The notes under the pieces are model-generated. The model saw nothing but the letters and a program-made list of their open reading frames with translations, searched no databases and was not told where the DNA came from. 64,000 nucleotides of DNA from contig CAJTQV010000011.1 in the NCBI GenBank assembly GCA_910578385.1, positions 46,648 to 110,647 of the forward strand, read 5' to 3'. Of the stretch, positions 27,101-35,875 are shown piece by piece; position 1 is the stretch's first letter; each line of letters opens with the position of its first letter. The position numbers were made by a program, and so were the translations under genes. This stretch comes from an uncultured Muribaculaceae bacterium. Its GTDB lineage: Bacteria > Bacteroidota > Bacteroidia > Bacteroidales > Muribaculaceae.

Positions 27101-30100
27101 CCTTTCCCTGGATATCAATCTGCACCACCGGGGTCTGATTCTCGCAGACAGTGATATTGTCGAGATTCGGCACCATTATACCGTCAATCTTGATGACTCC
27201 CGAGGCATGGATACGGAACGTACTGCTCTTGCAGCACTTCGAGCCGATAGCGAATGCCGAAGCATCGGGTGCGACGATGCCCTCGTCGCCACGCTCGCTG
27301 ACATAGAGGACTACCATGTACTCCTTGCCCGGCACAAGGTTCTTGTCGCGCGGGCAGGTGTTTATCACCAGATAGCGGTCACCGTCAATGATGGTACGCA
27401 TCGCCTCGGTGGTGACATCGCTGAACCCATCCTCAAACTCGCGGTTGCTCCTGAAGTGGGTGCTGAAGGTAAGATGGCCGAATGTCTGGTCATCACCACC
27501 ACCGGCCATGTACTCATAGCGCACCACTCCATGCTCATAGGCCGAGTTGCCGTCAAGGCCATCGGCGAGTGCCTTCTCATACTTCTCCTTGTCAACAAAA
27601 GTATAGTAGCAGTCAACTGTAGCTCCCGTGGCCGAAGTCGAAGCCTCGCTCACCCCGAGAGTGGCCAGCATCACATCAAAAGGTGTCTGCACCTGAACAT
27701 CAGTACCCTGCTCACCCTTGCATAGAGGCATGGTCTGCTCGGCATACACACGTGGACGCGCCACATATACGCGCACGTCGTCGATAGCATAGTCCGCACC
27801 CGACGAACTGATACAGTTGTTCTCAAGCACAAGCTGATACGACAGGATATCCTCGGCAGAGATGCCGAGCTGGCTCAGGTTAGGCGTGAACTGGTAATAG
27901 ACATGCTGCCACTGGCCAAGTGTCTCGCGGGGAACATAACCGGTCACGAAACTGTGAAGGATATGCTCGGTACCATCTTTCTGCACGACCTTGAAGTTGA
28001 AGACAAGGTTGGCATACTGGTTGTAGTTTTTAGAGAACTCAGCCACCCAGGCCGACACAAAGAGCGTCGAACCGGGACAGAGGTCATCTGTCTGGAGCGA
28101 GGCCATCACTCCCGGGTCGGAAGCGGCGTTCACATAATAGAAGAATCCCTTGTCGCGCCCCTCCGTGTCATAGAAAAGGCGGTCGAAACGTCCGAGACCC
28201 TTGTTGAAATTCTCTGCCATTGTGCCCTCGTCGGCAGCACCGTGATATGGTGTCACCAGCGAATGGTCGGCAATCATGTACATGTTGTAGTCTTCCGGAT
28301 CGTCGTAACCATAGGCATACTGTGAGTTTCCCCATGGCACGGGCCACTTGTACTTGTGGGCCCGGACACCACCACTCTCCGGAATTTCCGCACCGTCAAA
28401 CATGTAGTCGGTCCGGTTCGAAAGCCTGTCAAGGAAGCGGTATTCGTCGAAGTTGACAACCGCAATCGGCTCTCCATACTTCTCCTGAAGCGACGACGGA
28501 CGCGTATGCTCATACTTATCGGTGGCCATCTCTGCCTCGGAAGTCATGGCCGCCCCCTCGATATCGACGAAGTTCACAATCCACTCGGCCAGAATCAGCG
28601 GCTTGTCGCTGCCATATATCTTCAGCTCGTTACCATTCTCGTCACACGCCACGAGATGCACCGTGAAACGTCCGTTGGCATTGGCCGCGTCGCATTTCAT
28701 GGAGCGGGCGTATCTCTTGCCGGCGTCATAGAAGTCGAGAGGATTGTCGCCGGTAGGGAGCTTGCGCGGTTCCGGACGTGTATAATCGGCAATCTGATAA
28801 AAGATACCACTTCGGTCATTACCATCACGGTCTGTAACCTGAATCTTGCTTTTGCGGACACGGCGCACCGCACCCTGCGGATCCTTGTAGAACATGGTGG
28901 TACGAGTATCCTGATCCATTGGCTGCGGTATCTCGAAACGGATCTGGAAGTCCGCTCCGGCACGAGCACGGATGGTGCGGCGGTTCTCAGATACATACTT
29001 CTCATTGTTCGCCGGCGAGCCCGACACCTGTTCGGCAAGAGTGTATGCGTTCTCCACACGGAATATGTGACGGAACGCCACGATAGGCTCAGTGATTACC
29101 TTCTTCTCAAAGTCAACATGACGCTTGATATCGAAGGTCTGGCTGAAATCGACCGCTATATACTGGGTGGTGAAATTCTCGTCGGCCGGACAATAGAAGG
29201 TGGCGAACGAACCCCGTGCACGGTTGCCGAAACGCTCGCAGTCGCGCGCCTTCGGAATCACGTAGCTCCAGCCACCGATCCTCCATTCATCCTCGCCCCC
29301 CATATCCTCGACAAGATTGCCACTGTCAAGAGCATGAGGCAATGCCGACAGGCTGTTGCCACCATTATTGTCAAATACATGGTTGTAGAGACACACCATA
29401 TCCTTGCCGGCTCCATTTTTATAAGCACGCACAAAGGAAGTCTCCTTATCGACAGCACCCGAGATTGTGGCGGCATTATATGTGTCGCGGACAGTCGCCA
29501 GCTTGCCGAGCCAACCGCTCACAGAGCCGCTTTCCTCCGCGCCACTCACCGAACCGAGTACGGCACAGTTGGCAATGAATATCTGGAACTGGGAAGTCCA
29601 GCGGTTGTTGCAACCCAATATACCCCCGGCATTCTTACCCGAGGCGCGGATGTCGGCCTTTACCGACACGTTGTGTACAAGAAGCGCGCCGCCCGTATTC
29701 TGGTCCATGTATTCAGCAGCGTTGACAGCCCCGATGAAACCCACCATATTACGTGCGCTGATTGAACTGTAATTCACATGCAAATTACGTATTATCGCAG
29801 CCCCGACATGACCGAAGATTCCTACGCAATCCCAGTCAGGACGATTTATGTGAAGATTGACAATAGCGTATCCGTTGCCATCGTAGACACCACGGAAAGC
29901 ATTGTTCTCATCTATACCGATTGGCACCATATCCGTCACCCCCGAGAAATCGAGGTCGGCGCACTGACGAGCTGTGAGACGGGTCTCGCCCGAGTTGACA
30001 CGGTCGCGGAAGCGGATATAGTCATCGACCGTGTAGATATACACGTCATAAAGTTCCGTAGCACCGTTCGACATGTATGTGCCGCCGAGATAACCCATCG

Positions 30101-31181
30101 TCTCGGTGCGCGACATCGACGAAGGGTCGTGCAGGAAATCAAGATACTTGTTGTTGCCGTCGGTACGGTAGTCATACCAGCGGGAATAGGTGTCGTGATA
30201 GGCGACGGTGTTATGTATATCTGAGAAGGGATAGAGCGATGTCACCTGACCCGGAATGGCATAGACCGTATGTTCGGTGACATGGGTGCGTTGACGGTCG
30301 CCAAGCTCCACGCGTCCGAATGGAGCCGTCTGCTTGTTGATATACGTGAAGTCGGGCATCTCTATGCCATCCTTCTTCAGTTCGAGAGTGTCGGTCCATG
30401 TGCCATTCTGCCACTTCGACCAGTCGCACCATCCGCGCAGAGAATTGGTGTCATGATTGAGAGAGTTGACAACTCCACGGGTATGCTCCAGACGGAAGTC
30501 CCGGTACGTGTCCTGGTAGTCGAATATGGTGTGTGCCTCGTCGGCCATCCAGAGACTCTTCTCATTGTTCAGACGCGACAGGTCATCGTCGCTTTCGTAT
30601 ACCTGAAACTCCGCCATGACCACATAAGGAACTCCTTTCGTGTTGACACCTCCGCTGTTTTTGGTGCATACGAAACGTAGCCAGTTATAACCGGCCGGAA
30701 GAGTGAATCCGCCGGAGAAATTCTCCCCTCCGTTTACATTGTTGAAAGGTATGTCTACAAGCTGCAATCCGGTGTCCCAGGTCACACCGTCACGGCTCGC
30801 GTCCACCCGGAACTGGGTTGGAGTGCCGTTTGTGGCATACGACCGGGCTTGACGGTATATGTACAATTTTCGTGAAGGGTCTGTAGGTTTCTCCAGATGC
30901 ACCTCGATCTGTGTTAATGAACCGAAGGCATCAAGAGCGGCCGAAGCTCCATGTTCCGGCGCACCATACGAGTAGTTGCTGTGAAAGTATGTATTGGGGT
31001 TACGGTCAATCAAGAACTGGCCGAACTGGCCATATGCCTGCTCGTTCTGTTCAAGATTGGTTACGCGGATCCGGTTGTAGTCGGTGATGAGTGCCACCGG
31101 ACGCGCCGCCACGGCTCCGGTCACGCTGAAAAGAGCGAGAAGCGGAGCCATGAGGCTTCTTATTTTGTGTCGGTGTTTCAT
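24174..31181 (-). CDS. Giant surface adhesin with discoidin-like domain and T9SS sorting tail
   Basis: A 2335-residue secreted protein. After a signal peptide (ending GAVAAR), residues about 30-195 resemble an F5/8 type C (discoidin) sugar-binding domain. Residues about 425-580 carry GLUG-like repeats (YDGNGYAIVNLHI, VGIFGHVG). Around residues 990-1200 there is a jelly-roll-like segment ending YAIDDVRVYVARP. The last 80 residues form a T9SS type A-like sorting domain (RVCDMSGLTVHTG, PGVYVVEAYNG, RRIKIQV). Its ATG overlaps the stop of the upstream fimbrillin-like gene (ATGA at 31178-31181), so translation is coupled. In Porphyromonas gingivalis the large fimbrial tip protein Mfa5 is also a T9SS substrate. 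By analogy this may be the tip adhesin. Confidence 0.82.
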   Translation of the reverse strand: MKHRHKIRSLMAPLLALFSVTGAVAARPVALITDYNRIRVTNLEQNEQAYGQFGQFLIDRNPNTYFHSNYSYGAPEHGASAALDAFGSLTQIEVHLEKPTDPSRKLYIYRQARSYATNGTPTQFRVDASRDGVTWDTGLQLVDIPFNNVNGGENFSGGFTLPAGYNWLRFVCTKNSGGVNTKGVPYVVMAEFQVYESDDDLSRLNNEKSLWMADEAHTIFDYQDTYRDFRLEHTRGVVNSLNHDTNSLRGWCDWSKWQNGTWTDTLELKKDGIEMPDFTYINKQTAPFGRVELGDRQRTHVTEHTVYAIPGQVTSLYPFSDIHNTVAYHDTYSRWYDYRTDGNNKYLDFLHDPSSMSRTETMGYLGGTYMSNGATELYDVYIYTVDDYIRFRDRVNSGETRLTARQCADLDFSGVTDMVPIGIDENNAFRGVYDGNGYAIVNLHINRPDWDCVGIFGHVGAAIIRNLHVNYSSISARNMVGFIGAVNAAEYMDQNTGGALLVHNVSVKADIRASGKNAGGILGCNNRWTSQFQIFIANCAVLGSVSGAEESGSVSGWLGKLATVRDTYNAATISGAVDKETSFVRAYKNGAGKDMVCLYNHVFDNNGGNSLSALPHALDSGNLVEDMGGEDEWRIGGWSYVIPKARDCERFGNRARGSFATFYCPADENFTTQYIAVDFSQTFDIKRHVDFEKKVITEPIVAFRHIFRVENAYTLAEQVSGSPANNEKYVSENRRTIRARAGADFQIRFEIPQPMDQDTRTTMFYKDPQGAVRRVRKSKIQVTDRDGNDRSGIFYQIADYTRPEPRKLPTGDNPLDFYDAGKRYARSMKCDAANANGRFTVHLVACDENGNELKIYGSDKPLILAEWIVNFVDIEGAAMTSEAEMATDKYEHTRPSSLQEKYGEPIAVVNFDEYRFLDRLSNRTDYMFDGAEIPESGGVRAHKYKWPVPWGNSQYAYGYDDPEDYNMYMIADHSLVTPYHGAADEGTMAENFNKGLGRFDRLFYDTEGRDKGFFYYVNAASDPGVMASLQTDDLCPGSTLFVSAWVAEFSKNYNQYANLVFNFKVVQKDGTEHILHSFVTGYVPRETLGQWQHVYYQFTPNLSQLGISAEDILSYQLVLENNCISSSGADYAIDDVRVYVARPRVYAEQTMPLCKGEQGTDVQVQTPFDVMLATLGVSEASTSATGATVDCYYTFVDKEKYEKALADGLDGNSAYEHGVVRYEYMAGGGDDQTFGHLTFSTHFRSNREFEDGFSDVTTEAMRTIIDGDRYLVINTCPRDKNLVPGKEYMVVLYVSERGDEGIVAPDASAFAIGSKCCKSSTFRIHASGVIKIDGIMVPNLDNITVCENQTPVVQIDIQGKENKSGDFVGVAENVLIDWWDGSMEDYISQTDEVTGLPLYTIMTRFRGEYPEADTWDVPAKGYYTEAMRDYLSMLTTVDEEAGKPARLLLYRSSYVFRPVRMNPGQEETYVYAVAIPIDIYSDEVTVCTTPSEVRLRVRNNSPALNHGFAGGDISYPEWIDDVPLRIGLRQLRDVSVADVDNVIGSQHSLLSIPLRMVSTVTEGVDALEKIPEDYSVYLVETDDPEYLDLNVETVNGEPQGLYPMGALREIVAVPGDGRTDNVIRMAFDSDFSFKEGHTYRLRFSFRENGVPSLPTGSEPGEELRPCFGQHVFSLKVVPEYQEWAPADGNANWNNDANWRRVSTADLLHETRTGDETINPFVTDRGELTSTSRSFVPMDFTKVIVPAGETAPQLYAAPRSLEVTVDGRKYLWPASLTAPDGTGDYTADIIYDMASLSLDGGKGVACRPWYTNTCDQIHFRSNAEILNQSQLSHNRAWVDMEIAPDMWYTLSSPLTSVVAGDMYLPTAGARQMTELFVPITFDITLHNRFAPAVYQRSWNQARATVYELGGGADGRNVAVRTTWSHVYNDVDESYGSPATGYSIKADVSRAQMGADDPELVMFRLPKDDRSFVYFDDVTGATGHETAISRGESKLHSAEGGVLTCSVSGASEGRYFLVGNPFMAHLDMARFLEDNAGVINPKYWILNGEGQGSAVYDADSGSFVTTFADAGLVPPMQGFFVEAKSETLSLTLGFDESNTIVVPYDPTAGNLLRVPSLAVSDDATRGADYGGALRISAVRGGAVVSQAVVALATGSSEDYGDSEDAALIIDSNQAGVPRVYTVAGDMAASVNLLPEVVTTEVGLMAEAGENVTLRFDGSDLGGALLYDAHLGTTVPIERGMEYDVTGAVESRFYIVSGVEEDFADDAIRVNVIGREVTVTVPDNGYGVAARVCDMSGLTVHTGSESGNMMNFTLEPGVYVVEAYNGTLSSRRIKIQVR

Positions 31182-32542
31182 TTCTTTCTGTTGTCGCGGA
31201 TTATGTATATCTTTCTTTCATAAGAGAGGCGCGTACCGGGTATGTCGGTCTTGATCGTGACCACTGCGGTGCCTTCCGAGGCATTCAGTTCGCCGGTAAT
31301 CTCGCCGGTACTGCTGTCATAGGTCGGTTTGACCGCGAAAATGGGGTCTCCCTCTACTGCAAGCACCTCTATGCCGAGCTGCGAAGGCTGCATCCACTGC
31401 GAGCCTGCGACAGCCTCGCGCACGAGCGGCGTGATCGAGAACACTCCCTGGGTGCCGAAACTGATGTAGAAGTCGGAGCCTCGCTGCTCGTTGACCACTG
31501 CGGGATACCCCCCGATAGGAGGATAGAACTGAACGTCCATCCGCACCACATAGTCGGCCAGACGCACAGGTATGCGGATGTAATCGTTGCGGTTTATGTA
31601 AGTCAGGTCGGGTGTAAGCATCGTCACAGTGTCGCGCACCGCACGGCCTGTGTCTCCGCTGCGGTGGGTGACATCGAGAAGGAGCGCGTAGTGGCCGGTC
31701 TTGTGGAATTTCGAAGCGTCAGACTCTAAAGTGTAGAATGTATGTGTCACCGAACGCTCCGACATGGGCGTGAGCGTGGCGTCAAGACGACGAACCATGG
31801 TCAGTGTGTCAGCATCGGCACGCAGCGCAGGCCGCTTTCCAAGTGATGAATAGTCTGGAAAGAGGTTGACGTTCCCTTTGCCCATGGGACGCATCCACAG
31901 GTTGTGGAGCGTTATCCCGGAGTCTGTGGCGTTGGAGAACATCAGCTCGACTTTGGCTACAAGACGCACAACCTCGATCGAGAACGGCTGCGTGACCTGA
32001 CCGGTGACGCGCACTTTCTGCCTTCCGGCCATAGGGATGAGATCGGAAGCGGTCAGTGCTCCTGCATTGATTGTGAAGGGTGCGTCTCCCAGAGCACCGG
32101 CAGGTGCCTGTGAACCCTCCGAGAAAGTCAGGCCCAAGTCTGCGGGGTCAATGTTGGCGAACGCAACGGCGGTATAATCACCGGGCGCGAGCTGCGTGTT
32201 GAAAAAGTCAAGCTCGACGGGTGAAGCTGATTGAGTACTTCCCGAGGGATAACGGCGCACAATCCGCGCCACGGTGCCGGACTCATCGACAAATGCGATG
32301 AACCAGTCATTGATCAGTTCATTGTCGTCGGTGGCAGATGGAATCTCATTACCGTCGGCATCGAGACCCGGCACCGATGCTCTGGCACCGATGCTGAACA
32401 TGGTCTCCCCTTTCGGCGCATGGCTGTCCTCGCCCGCGCAGCCGGTAAGGGCAAGCGCCACAAGTCCGGCGCCCACAGGCATCGCGACCATCCGTATACA
32501 CCGGCTCATATATCTTTTCAGTATTCTTATCAAGTGAAGCAT
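31178..32542 (-). CDS. Fimbrillin-like lipoprotein (accessory type V pilus subunit)
   Basis: A lipoprotein of up to 454 residues with a signal ending LALTGCAG. The middle shows fimbrillin-type features: LVAKVELMFSNATDSGITLHN-like spacing (key part AKVELMFSN), then LFPDYSSLG and alternating beta strands. It resembles accessory subunits of Mfa/Fim pili rather than the major pilin. The first ATG (32542) is only 6 nt from the inserted repeat element, and a Shine-Dalgarno-like site is absent there. Met12 (32509), preceded by GAAAAGATAT, or Met18 (32491) may be the real start. It is coupled to the giant adhesin by an ATGA overlap, suggesting an adaptor between shaft and tip (inference). Confidence 0.7.
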   Translation of the reverse strand: MLHLIRILKRYMSRCIRMVAMPVGAGLVALALTGCAGEDSHAPKGETMFSIGARASVPGLDADGNEIPSATDDNELINDWFIAFVDESGTVARIVRRYPSGSTQSASPVELDFFNTQLAPGDYTAVAFANIDPADLGLTFSEGSQAPAGALGDAPFTINAGALTASDLIPMAGRQKVRVTGQVTQPFSIEVVRLVAKVELMFSNATDSGITLHNLWMRPMGKGNVNLFPDYSSLGKRPALRADADTLTMVRRLDATLTPMSERSVTHTFYTLESDASKFHKTGHYALLLDVTHRSGDTGRAVRDTVTMLTPDLTYINRNDYIRIPVRLADYVVRMDVQFYPPIGGYPAVVNEQRGSDFYISFGTQGVFSITPLVREAVAGSQWMQPSQLGIEVLAVEGDPIFAVKPTYDSSTGEITGELNASEGTAVVTIKTDIPGTRLSYERKIYIIRDNRKK

Positions 32543-32582
32543 ATATTAGAGTCCGTTTCATAAAAAATTTACCCATAGGGGG

Positions 32583-32674
32583 CGCTGGGTTGAGTCATAT
32601 CAGGTGCTTGGCTGAAAGGAGCAACCTTTCGGTTGTGACTGCAAGTCAAGTGCCTGAGATGGCTTAAGCCAGCG
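32583..32674 (+). ncRNA. Long imperfect hairpin with G-U pairs (possible structured RNA)
   Basis: CGCTGG at 32583 pairs with CCAGCG at 32674, and pairing continues inward for about 25 positions. About five of these are G-U wobbles when read as plus-strand RNA. The apex is CAACC-TTTC-GGTTG. Because the wobbles would be A-C mismatches on the minus strand, a plus-strand transcript, antisense to the operon, folds better. No promoter was identified. Confidence 0.3.
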
Positions 32675-32764
32675 AGTCTGTGGTAATTTTTATCAAACCG
32701 GGCATGTTAAACTGTTATTTCAATTTTACTTTATACAACAGAATCCGTTAAAATCCCTTAAGTC

Positions 32765-32859
32765 CGGCTTTGCATTGACTGCTTCACTCCATCCCCTCCG
32801 GTCACAGCCATCAGGCTGCTCCCTGCGGCGATGAAGCGAATCAGTTCAATGCAAAGCCG
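32765..32859. repeat. Second internal hairpin of the repeat element
   Basis: CGGCTTTGCATTGA (32765-32778) pairs perfectly with TCAATGCAAAGCCG (32846-32859). Shorter paired segments and a small AGCC-ATCA-GGCT hairpin lie inside. Confidence 0.7.
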
Positions 32860-32892
32860 CCCCTATGGGTAAATTTTTTATGAAACGGACTC

Positions 32893-34425
32893 TTACATCA
32901 ATATCTCGCCCTGCGGACGGAAGTTCCATTTGCGTACGAATATGCGGCTTTCCACATATTTGGGTATGGTTATCTCGGGCAGCGGTTCACCGGGACCGGT
33001 GAAGCTGAGCCCGACACAGTAGATGTTGTTGCGGACTATGCCGGGAAGTTCGCCTGCATGTCTGATCCAGAGGTTGTAGTAGCATACGCCCCCCTCATAG
33101 CCGGTGACAGTCGCCAAAAGTTCCGGGTGAGCATCGGCATAGGCACGGGCCGCTGTCTCGGTCGTGAAGTAGAGGCAATCCTCCTCGCGCATCTCCTGAC
33201 GTGTCGGACGCACGAGCCAGAAGGTGCTTCCACCGCGCTCCGGAGCGACCGAGGCCGAGCACGAGGCATCGGCGTATATACGCGCCGGACGGTAGACAGC
33301 CCTGAAGGCCAGTCCGGTCACAAAACGCCAGTCGCCAGCCTGCGCGTCGGTCACGGTGTTCTCGTTGGCATAGGCCAGAGTCAAGAACCTTGTCTCCGGA
33401 CCGTCGGGAGCCGTAATAGCCATTGACTCGCTGAGTAACGAAGCTATCTGCGCCGATGAACCGAATGCCCCTGTATTGCCGCGCAACCGTGAGGCGCGGC
33501 TGTCGCCATACCAGCTGTCGAGCATCGCATCGGTCACATCCCCGGTCTTGAGCAGGGTGGAAGGCTCGATCACATAGTTGGTGGCCACACCGCCCGATGT
33601 TGTCTCGTCGCCGCACACGAGCAGAGCCGAGGTATCCATGCCCTCGGAGACGTGCTTGAGCGTGTAGGAGGGAGCGAGCATACGGTTTACGGGGAGCGCA
33701 TGGGTAAGCGAAAGTGTCGCTCCCGTGGTGGAGTTGACGACATACTCAATGCCGAGGTCCGAACTATCGGCAAACATAAGGTCGATACGTGCCGCAACAC
33801 GCTCAACCGAGACACGCGCCGCGAAAGCCGGATTGTCACGGTCGGAGGCTCCGTCGCGCAGACGTATAATCTTGCCGTCGTCGTCAGTGCGCTTCGCGCC
33901 GTTGAAGGCGGAGGCCATCATGAAGCGATAACACGCACCCGGGGTCTTGCCCTCGCGCCATGCTCCGGTTGCAAGCCGCACGCGCAGCTCTCCCAGGGTA
34001 CGGACCTCGTCGCGTATGTCACCGGCATTGACAACCGCTATCACGCGGTGTGCGGCTCCCGGTGTGTAGCCGCTCAGCTGGAGAACGCAGCTCACGCCGT
34101 CGGCCTCACGCTTCAGGTCAGCAGCCGAAGCATGGCAGCTGAACAATAGCGGAGTCGCGGCATCGGAATCAAGTCCATCACCCGGATCATTGTATATGAA
34201 AAGAGTTATGTCCTCGATGTCATTCTCCTTGCGCACTCCATCCTCACGGCCATCACCCTCCTCGCCCGGAGAGGGATTGGAGCGCGACTGCGGAGCCACG
34301 GCCACCGTGAGCTTCAGATAAGCTCCGGCAGCATCCGGCTCCTCCCCTCCCACCGTGCGACGGTCGTCGCAGCCGGCAAGAAGGAGGGAAAGGAACGCAA
34401 GTATGAAAGCATATGTAATTCTCAT
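32893..34425 (-). CDS. Mfa1/FimA-like accessory fimbrial subunit
   Basis: A 510-residue lipoprotein (signal ending LLLAGCDD) with the type V pilin layout. The N-terminal domain has NDIEDITLFIYND (about residue 68), as in FimA/Mfa1 proteins. The C-terminal domain has CYYNLWIRHAGE followed by VRNNIYCVGLSFTGPGEP, the typical Mfa1 pre-terminal segment. The C-terminal strand is YVESRIFVRKWNF. The same VRNN-Y motif occurs in the major pilin of this locus. It follows the anchor gene by 36 nt. Its TAA stop doubles as one copy of the TTA duplication flanking the repeat element, so the element inserted right behind it. Confidence 0.78.
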   Translation of the reverse strand: MRITYAFILAFLSLLLAGCDDRRTVGGEEPDAAGAYLKLTVAVAPQSRSNPSPGEEGDGREDGVRKENDIEDITLFIYNDPGDGLDSDAATPLLFSCHASAADLKREADGVSCVLQLSGYTPGAAHRVIAVVNAGDIRDEVRTLGELRVRLATGAWREGKTPGACYRFMMASAFNGAKRTDDDGKIIRLRDGASDRDNPAFAARVSVERVAARIDLMFADSSDLGIEYVVNSTTGATLSLTHALPVNRMLAPSYTLKHVSEGMDTSALLVCGDETTSGGVATNYVIEPSTLLKTGDVTDAMLDSWYGDSRASRLRGNTGAFGSSAQIASLLSESMAITAPDGPETRFLTLAYANENTVTDAQAGDWRFVTGLAFRAVYRPARIYADASCSASVAPERGGSTFWLVRPTRQEMREEDCLYFTTETAARAYADAHPELLATVTGYEGGVCYYNLWIRHAGELPGIVRNNIYCVGLSFTGPGEPLPEITIPKYVESRIFVRKWNFRPQGEILM

Positions 34426-34461
34426 TTCTAATTCAGTTTCTGATTCAACCTACGGAATGTA

Positions 34462-35673
34462 TCAGTTGAATTCTTCGTTCTGGATTCGTTTTGACCATGA
34501 GAGCACGTTGATCACCACCTCGCAGTATGCCCAAGTGTCTCCCTTCAGTATGAAGTCGAGATGATAGTCATACTCGCGGTCGAGATATTCCTGCGGACTG
34601 TAGTTATACAGCTCATAGGCCGTGCGTCCCTGTGCCAGGATGTAGGGGAGGTTGATTGTGGCCACATCCTTTCCGGTCTTGACATTGCGGATCCGGAGAG
34701 TGGCGCAACGGTCGTGGTCGTCGTGGTGCATCAGACGGTTGAACATCACGTTGAAGTGGGCGGTGCGCTGTATCTCCGCGCCACCGTCACCGTCGCGGGT
34801 TGAGCGTGTGTCCTCGGTTTCGACTCCGTCGGCACTGAACTTTGTGGTCCATGAAGCAAACGGGGTGTAGAGCAGGTCGTTGCCCGGCAGCAGGCTGTTG
34901 TCGTGACCGACGGCAGCGTTGTTGTCGGTGATTGTCACCTCATAATCGCTGTGGTTTACGTTGGCCGGAAGTTCCAGCTGACGCAGCGTTATGTTGAGGT
35001 GCTTTGTGTCGCGTATGAGCGACACTGTAGAGTGAGTGGCACGGTTAGCCTCGACAGTGACATACTGCTCCTCGACCGGGTAGATGGAATAAGGCGCTTT
35101 CGAGACATGTATGTCAGGCACGGCCGTGCCGTCGGTCGGCTCGTACGACATCACCTTGAGCGTGTGCCAGAGGGTGTCGAGCGGCGCGCCACGGTGCTCC
35201 ACGGAATGAAGCCCCGTCGCGGGGTCGGCCGTGGAGGCGTGGTCGAGCGTTATCGTAAGGTCTTCCGCACGGTCCGGTTCGGTGCGGCGGTATTTCGCTC
35301 CGGCGGCACCGAGAGCATCATCCCAGTCCTTCTGCATGGCGACCGCCTGAAGACGGTACTTGCCGGGACGCAGCTCACCCTCGGCGAAATGGATTGAATA
35401 GCCATAGGAAGAGAGCGGACTGTCGCCGTCGCTGTTCGATACGGATTTACGAGCCACCATGTTTCCCGCCTCGTCGTAGACGTAGAGGGTGACATGCCCC
35501 ACATGGTCCTTGAACAGGTCGGCGCGGACCGTATTGTAATCATAGACGAAACGGACATACAGACCGGTCGGACAGTCTTTCATGTCATCCTCGATCATGG
35601 TGCATGAGGCACCCGCCAGGGCTACCGCCCCGAGCATGGCCACGCTGTATATTTTGTGAAGTAAACGGTTCAT
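34462..35673 (-). CDS. FimB/Mfa2-family fimbrial anchor lipoprotein
   Basis: A 403-residue lipoprotein (signal ending AGASC) of the Mfa2/FimB family, which anchors type V fimbriae in the outer membrane and limits their length in P. gingivalis. The family start is clear just after the lipidated Cys: DDMKDCPTGLYVRFVYDYN, then HVGHVTLYVYDEAGNMV. The ATG at 35671-35673 is chosen because it begins the signal peptide; the frame remains open upstream to 36018 without homology. A GC-rich hairpin (35789-35816) in the 200-nt gap after the pilin gene could reduce expression of this gene relative to the pilin. Confidence 0.88.
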   Translation of the reverse strand: MNRLLHKIYSVAMLGAVALAGASCTMIEDDMKDCPTGLYVRFVYDYNTVRADLFKDHVGHVTLYVYDEAGNMVARKSVSNSDGDSPLSSYGYSIHFAEGELRPGKYRLQAVAMQKDWDDALGAAGAKYRRTEPDRAEDLTITLDHASTADPATGLHSVEHRGAPLDTLWHTLKVMSYEPTDGTAVPDIHVSKAPYSIYPVEEQYVTVEANRATHSTVSLIRDTKHLNITLRQLELPANVNHSDYEVTITDNNAAVGHDNSLLPGNDLLYTPFASWTTKFSADGVETEDTRSTRDGDGGAEIQRTAHFNVMFNRLMHHDDHDRCATLRIRNVKTGKDVATINLPYILAQGRTAYELYNYSPQEYLDREYDYHLDFILKGDTWAYCEVVINVLSWSKRIQNEEFN

Positions 35674-35788
35674 CTGTTTAGGTGCGAGGAGTATTGGTTG
35701 TTGTGAGGAGATTGTGTTGAGATAATGGGGTGGAGAGGATAATGTGTTGAGTCGAGAGGATTCAGTGTTTGATAAGTTTTTTAGAAAG

Positions 35789-35816
35789 CGGGCGCCGCCG
35801 CAGTTGACGGCACCCG
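35789..35816 (-). promoter_or_regulatory. Intercistronic hairpin between pilin and anchor genes
   Basis: On the mRNA (minus) strand CGGGTGCCG pairs with CGGCGCCCG, including one G-U pair, around a 10-nt loop. No T-run follows directly. It may act as an attenuator or as 3-prime protection of the pilin message. Confidence 0.45.
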
Positions 35817-35875
35817 TATTCAGAGAACAGTAAGTTTCAGTCAGACCGGAGTTCCAATCACAAAAAGTGTTCTTA

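Larger units (their letters stand above)
32549..32892. mobile_element. 344-bp element with 33-bp terminal inverted repeats (MITE-like)
   Basis: Perfect 33-bp terminal inverted repeats (32549-32581 and 32860-32892, ends GAGTCC...GGACTC) are flanked by TTA direct repeats (32546-32548 and 32893-32895), a likely 3-bp target-site duplication. Inside lie two long hairpins, 32583-32674 and 32765-32859, joined by an AT-rich spacer. There is no transposase, so it would be non-autonomous. It sits in the fimbrial operon exactly after the TAA stop of one subunit gene and 6 nt before the first ATG of the next. An invertible segment is the alternative reading. The structure is seen directly; the transposon origin is inferred. 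Confidence 0.75.

Noticed and set aside
28356..29765. A 469-codon plus-strand frame inside the giant adhesin
   Set aside because: It lies wholly antisense to a continuous 2335-residue secreted protein and shows no signal, domain or promoter.
32549..32892. Invertible promoter (phase switch) as the primary reading of the inverted repeats
   Set aside because: No consensus promoter was found between the repeats and no site-specific recombinase gene is in the window. Flanking TTA copies fit transposition better. It is kept only as an alternative.
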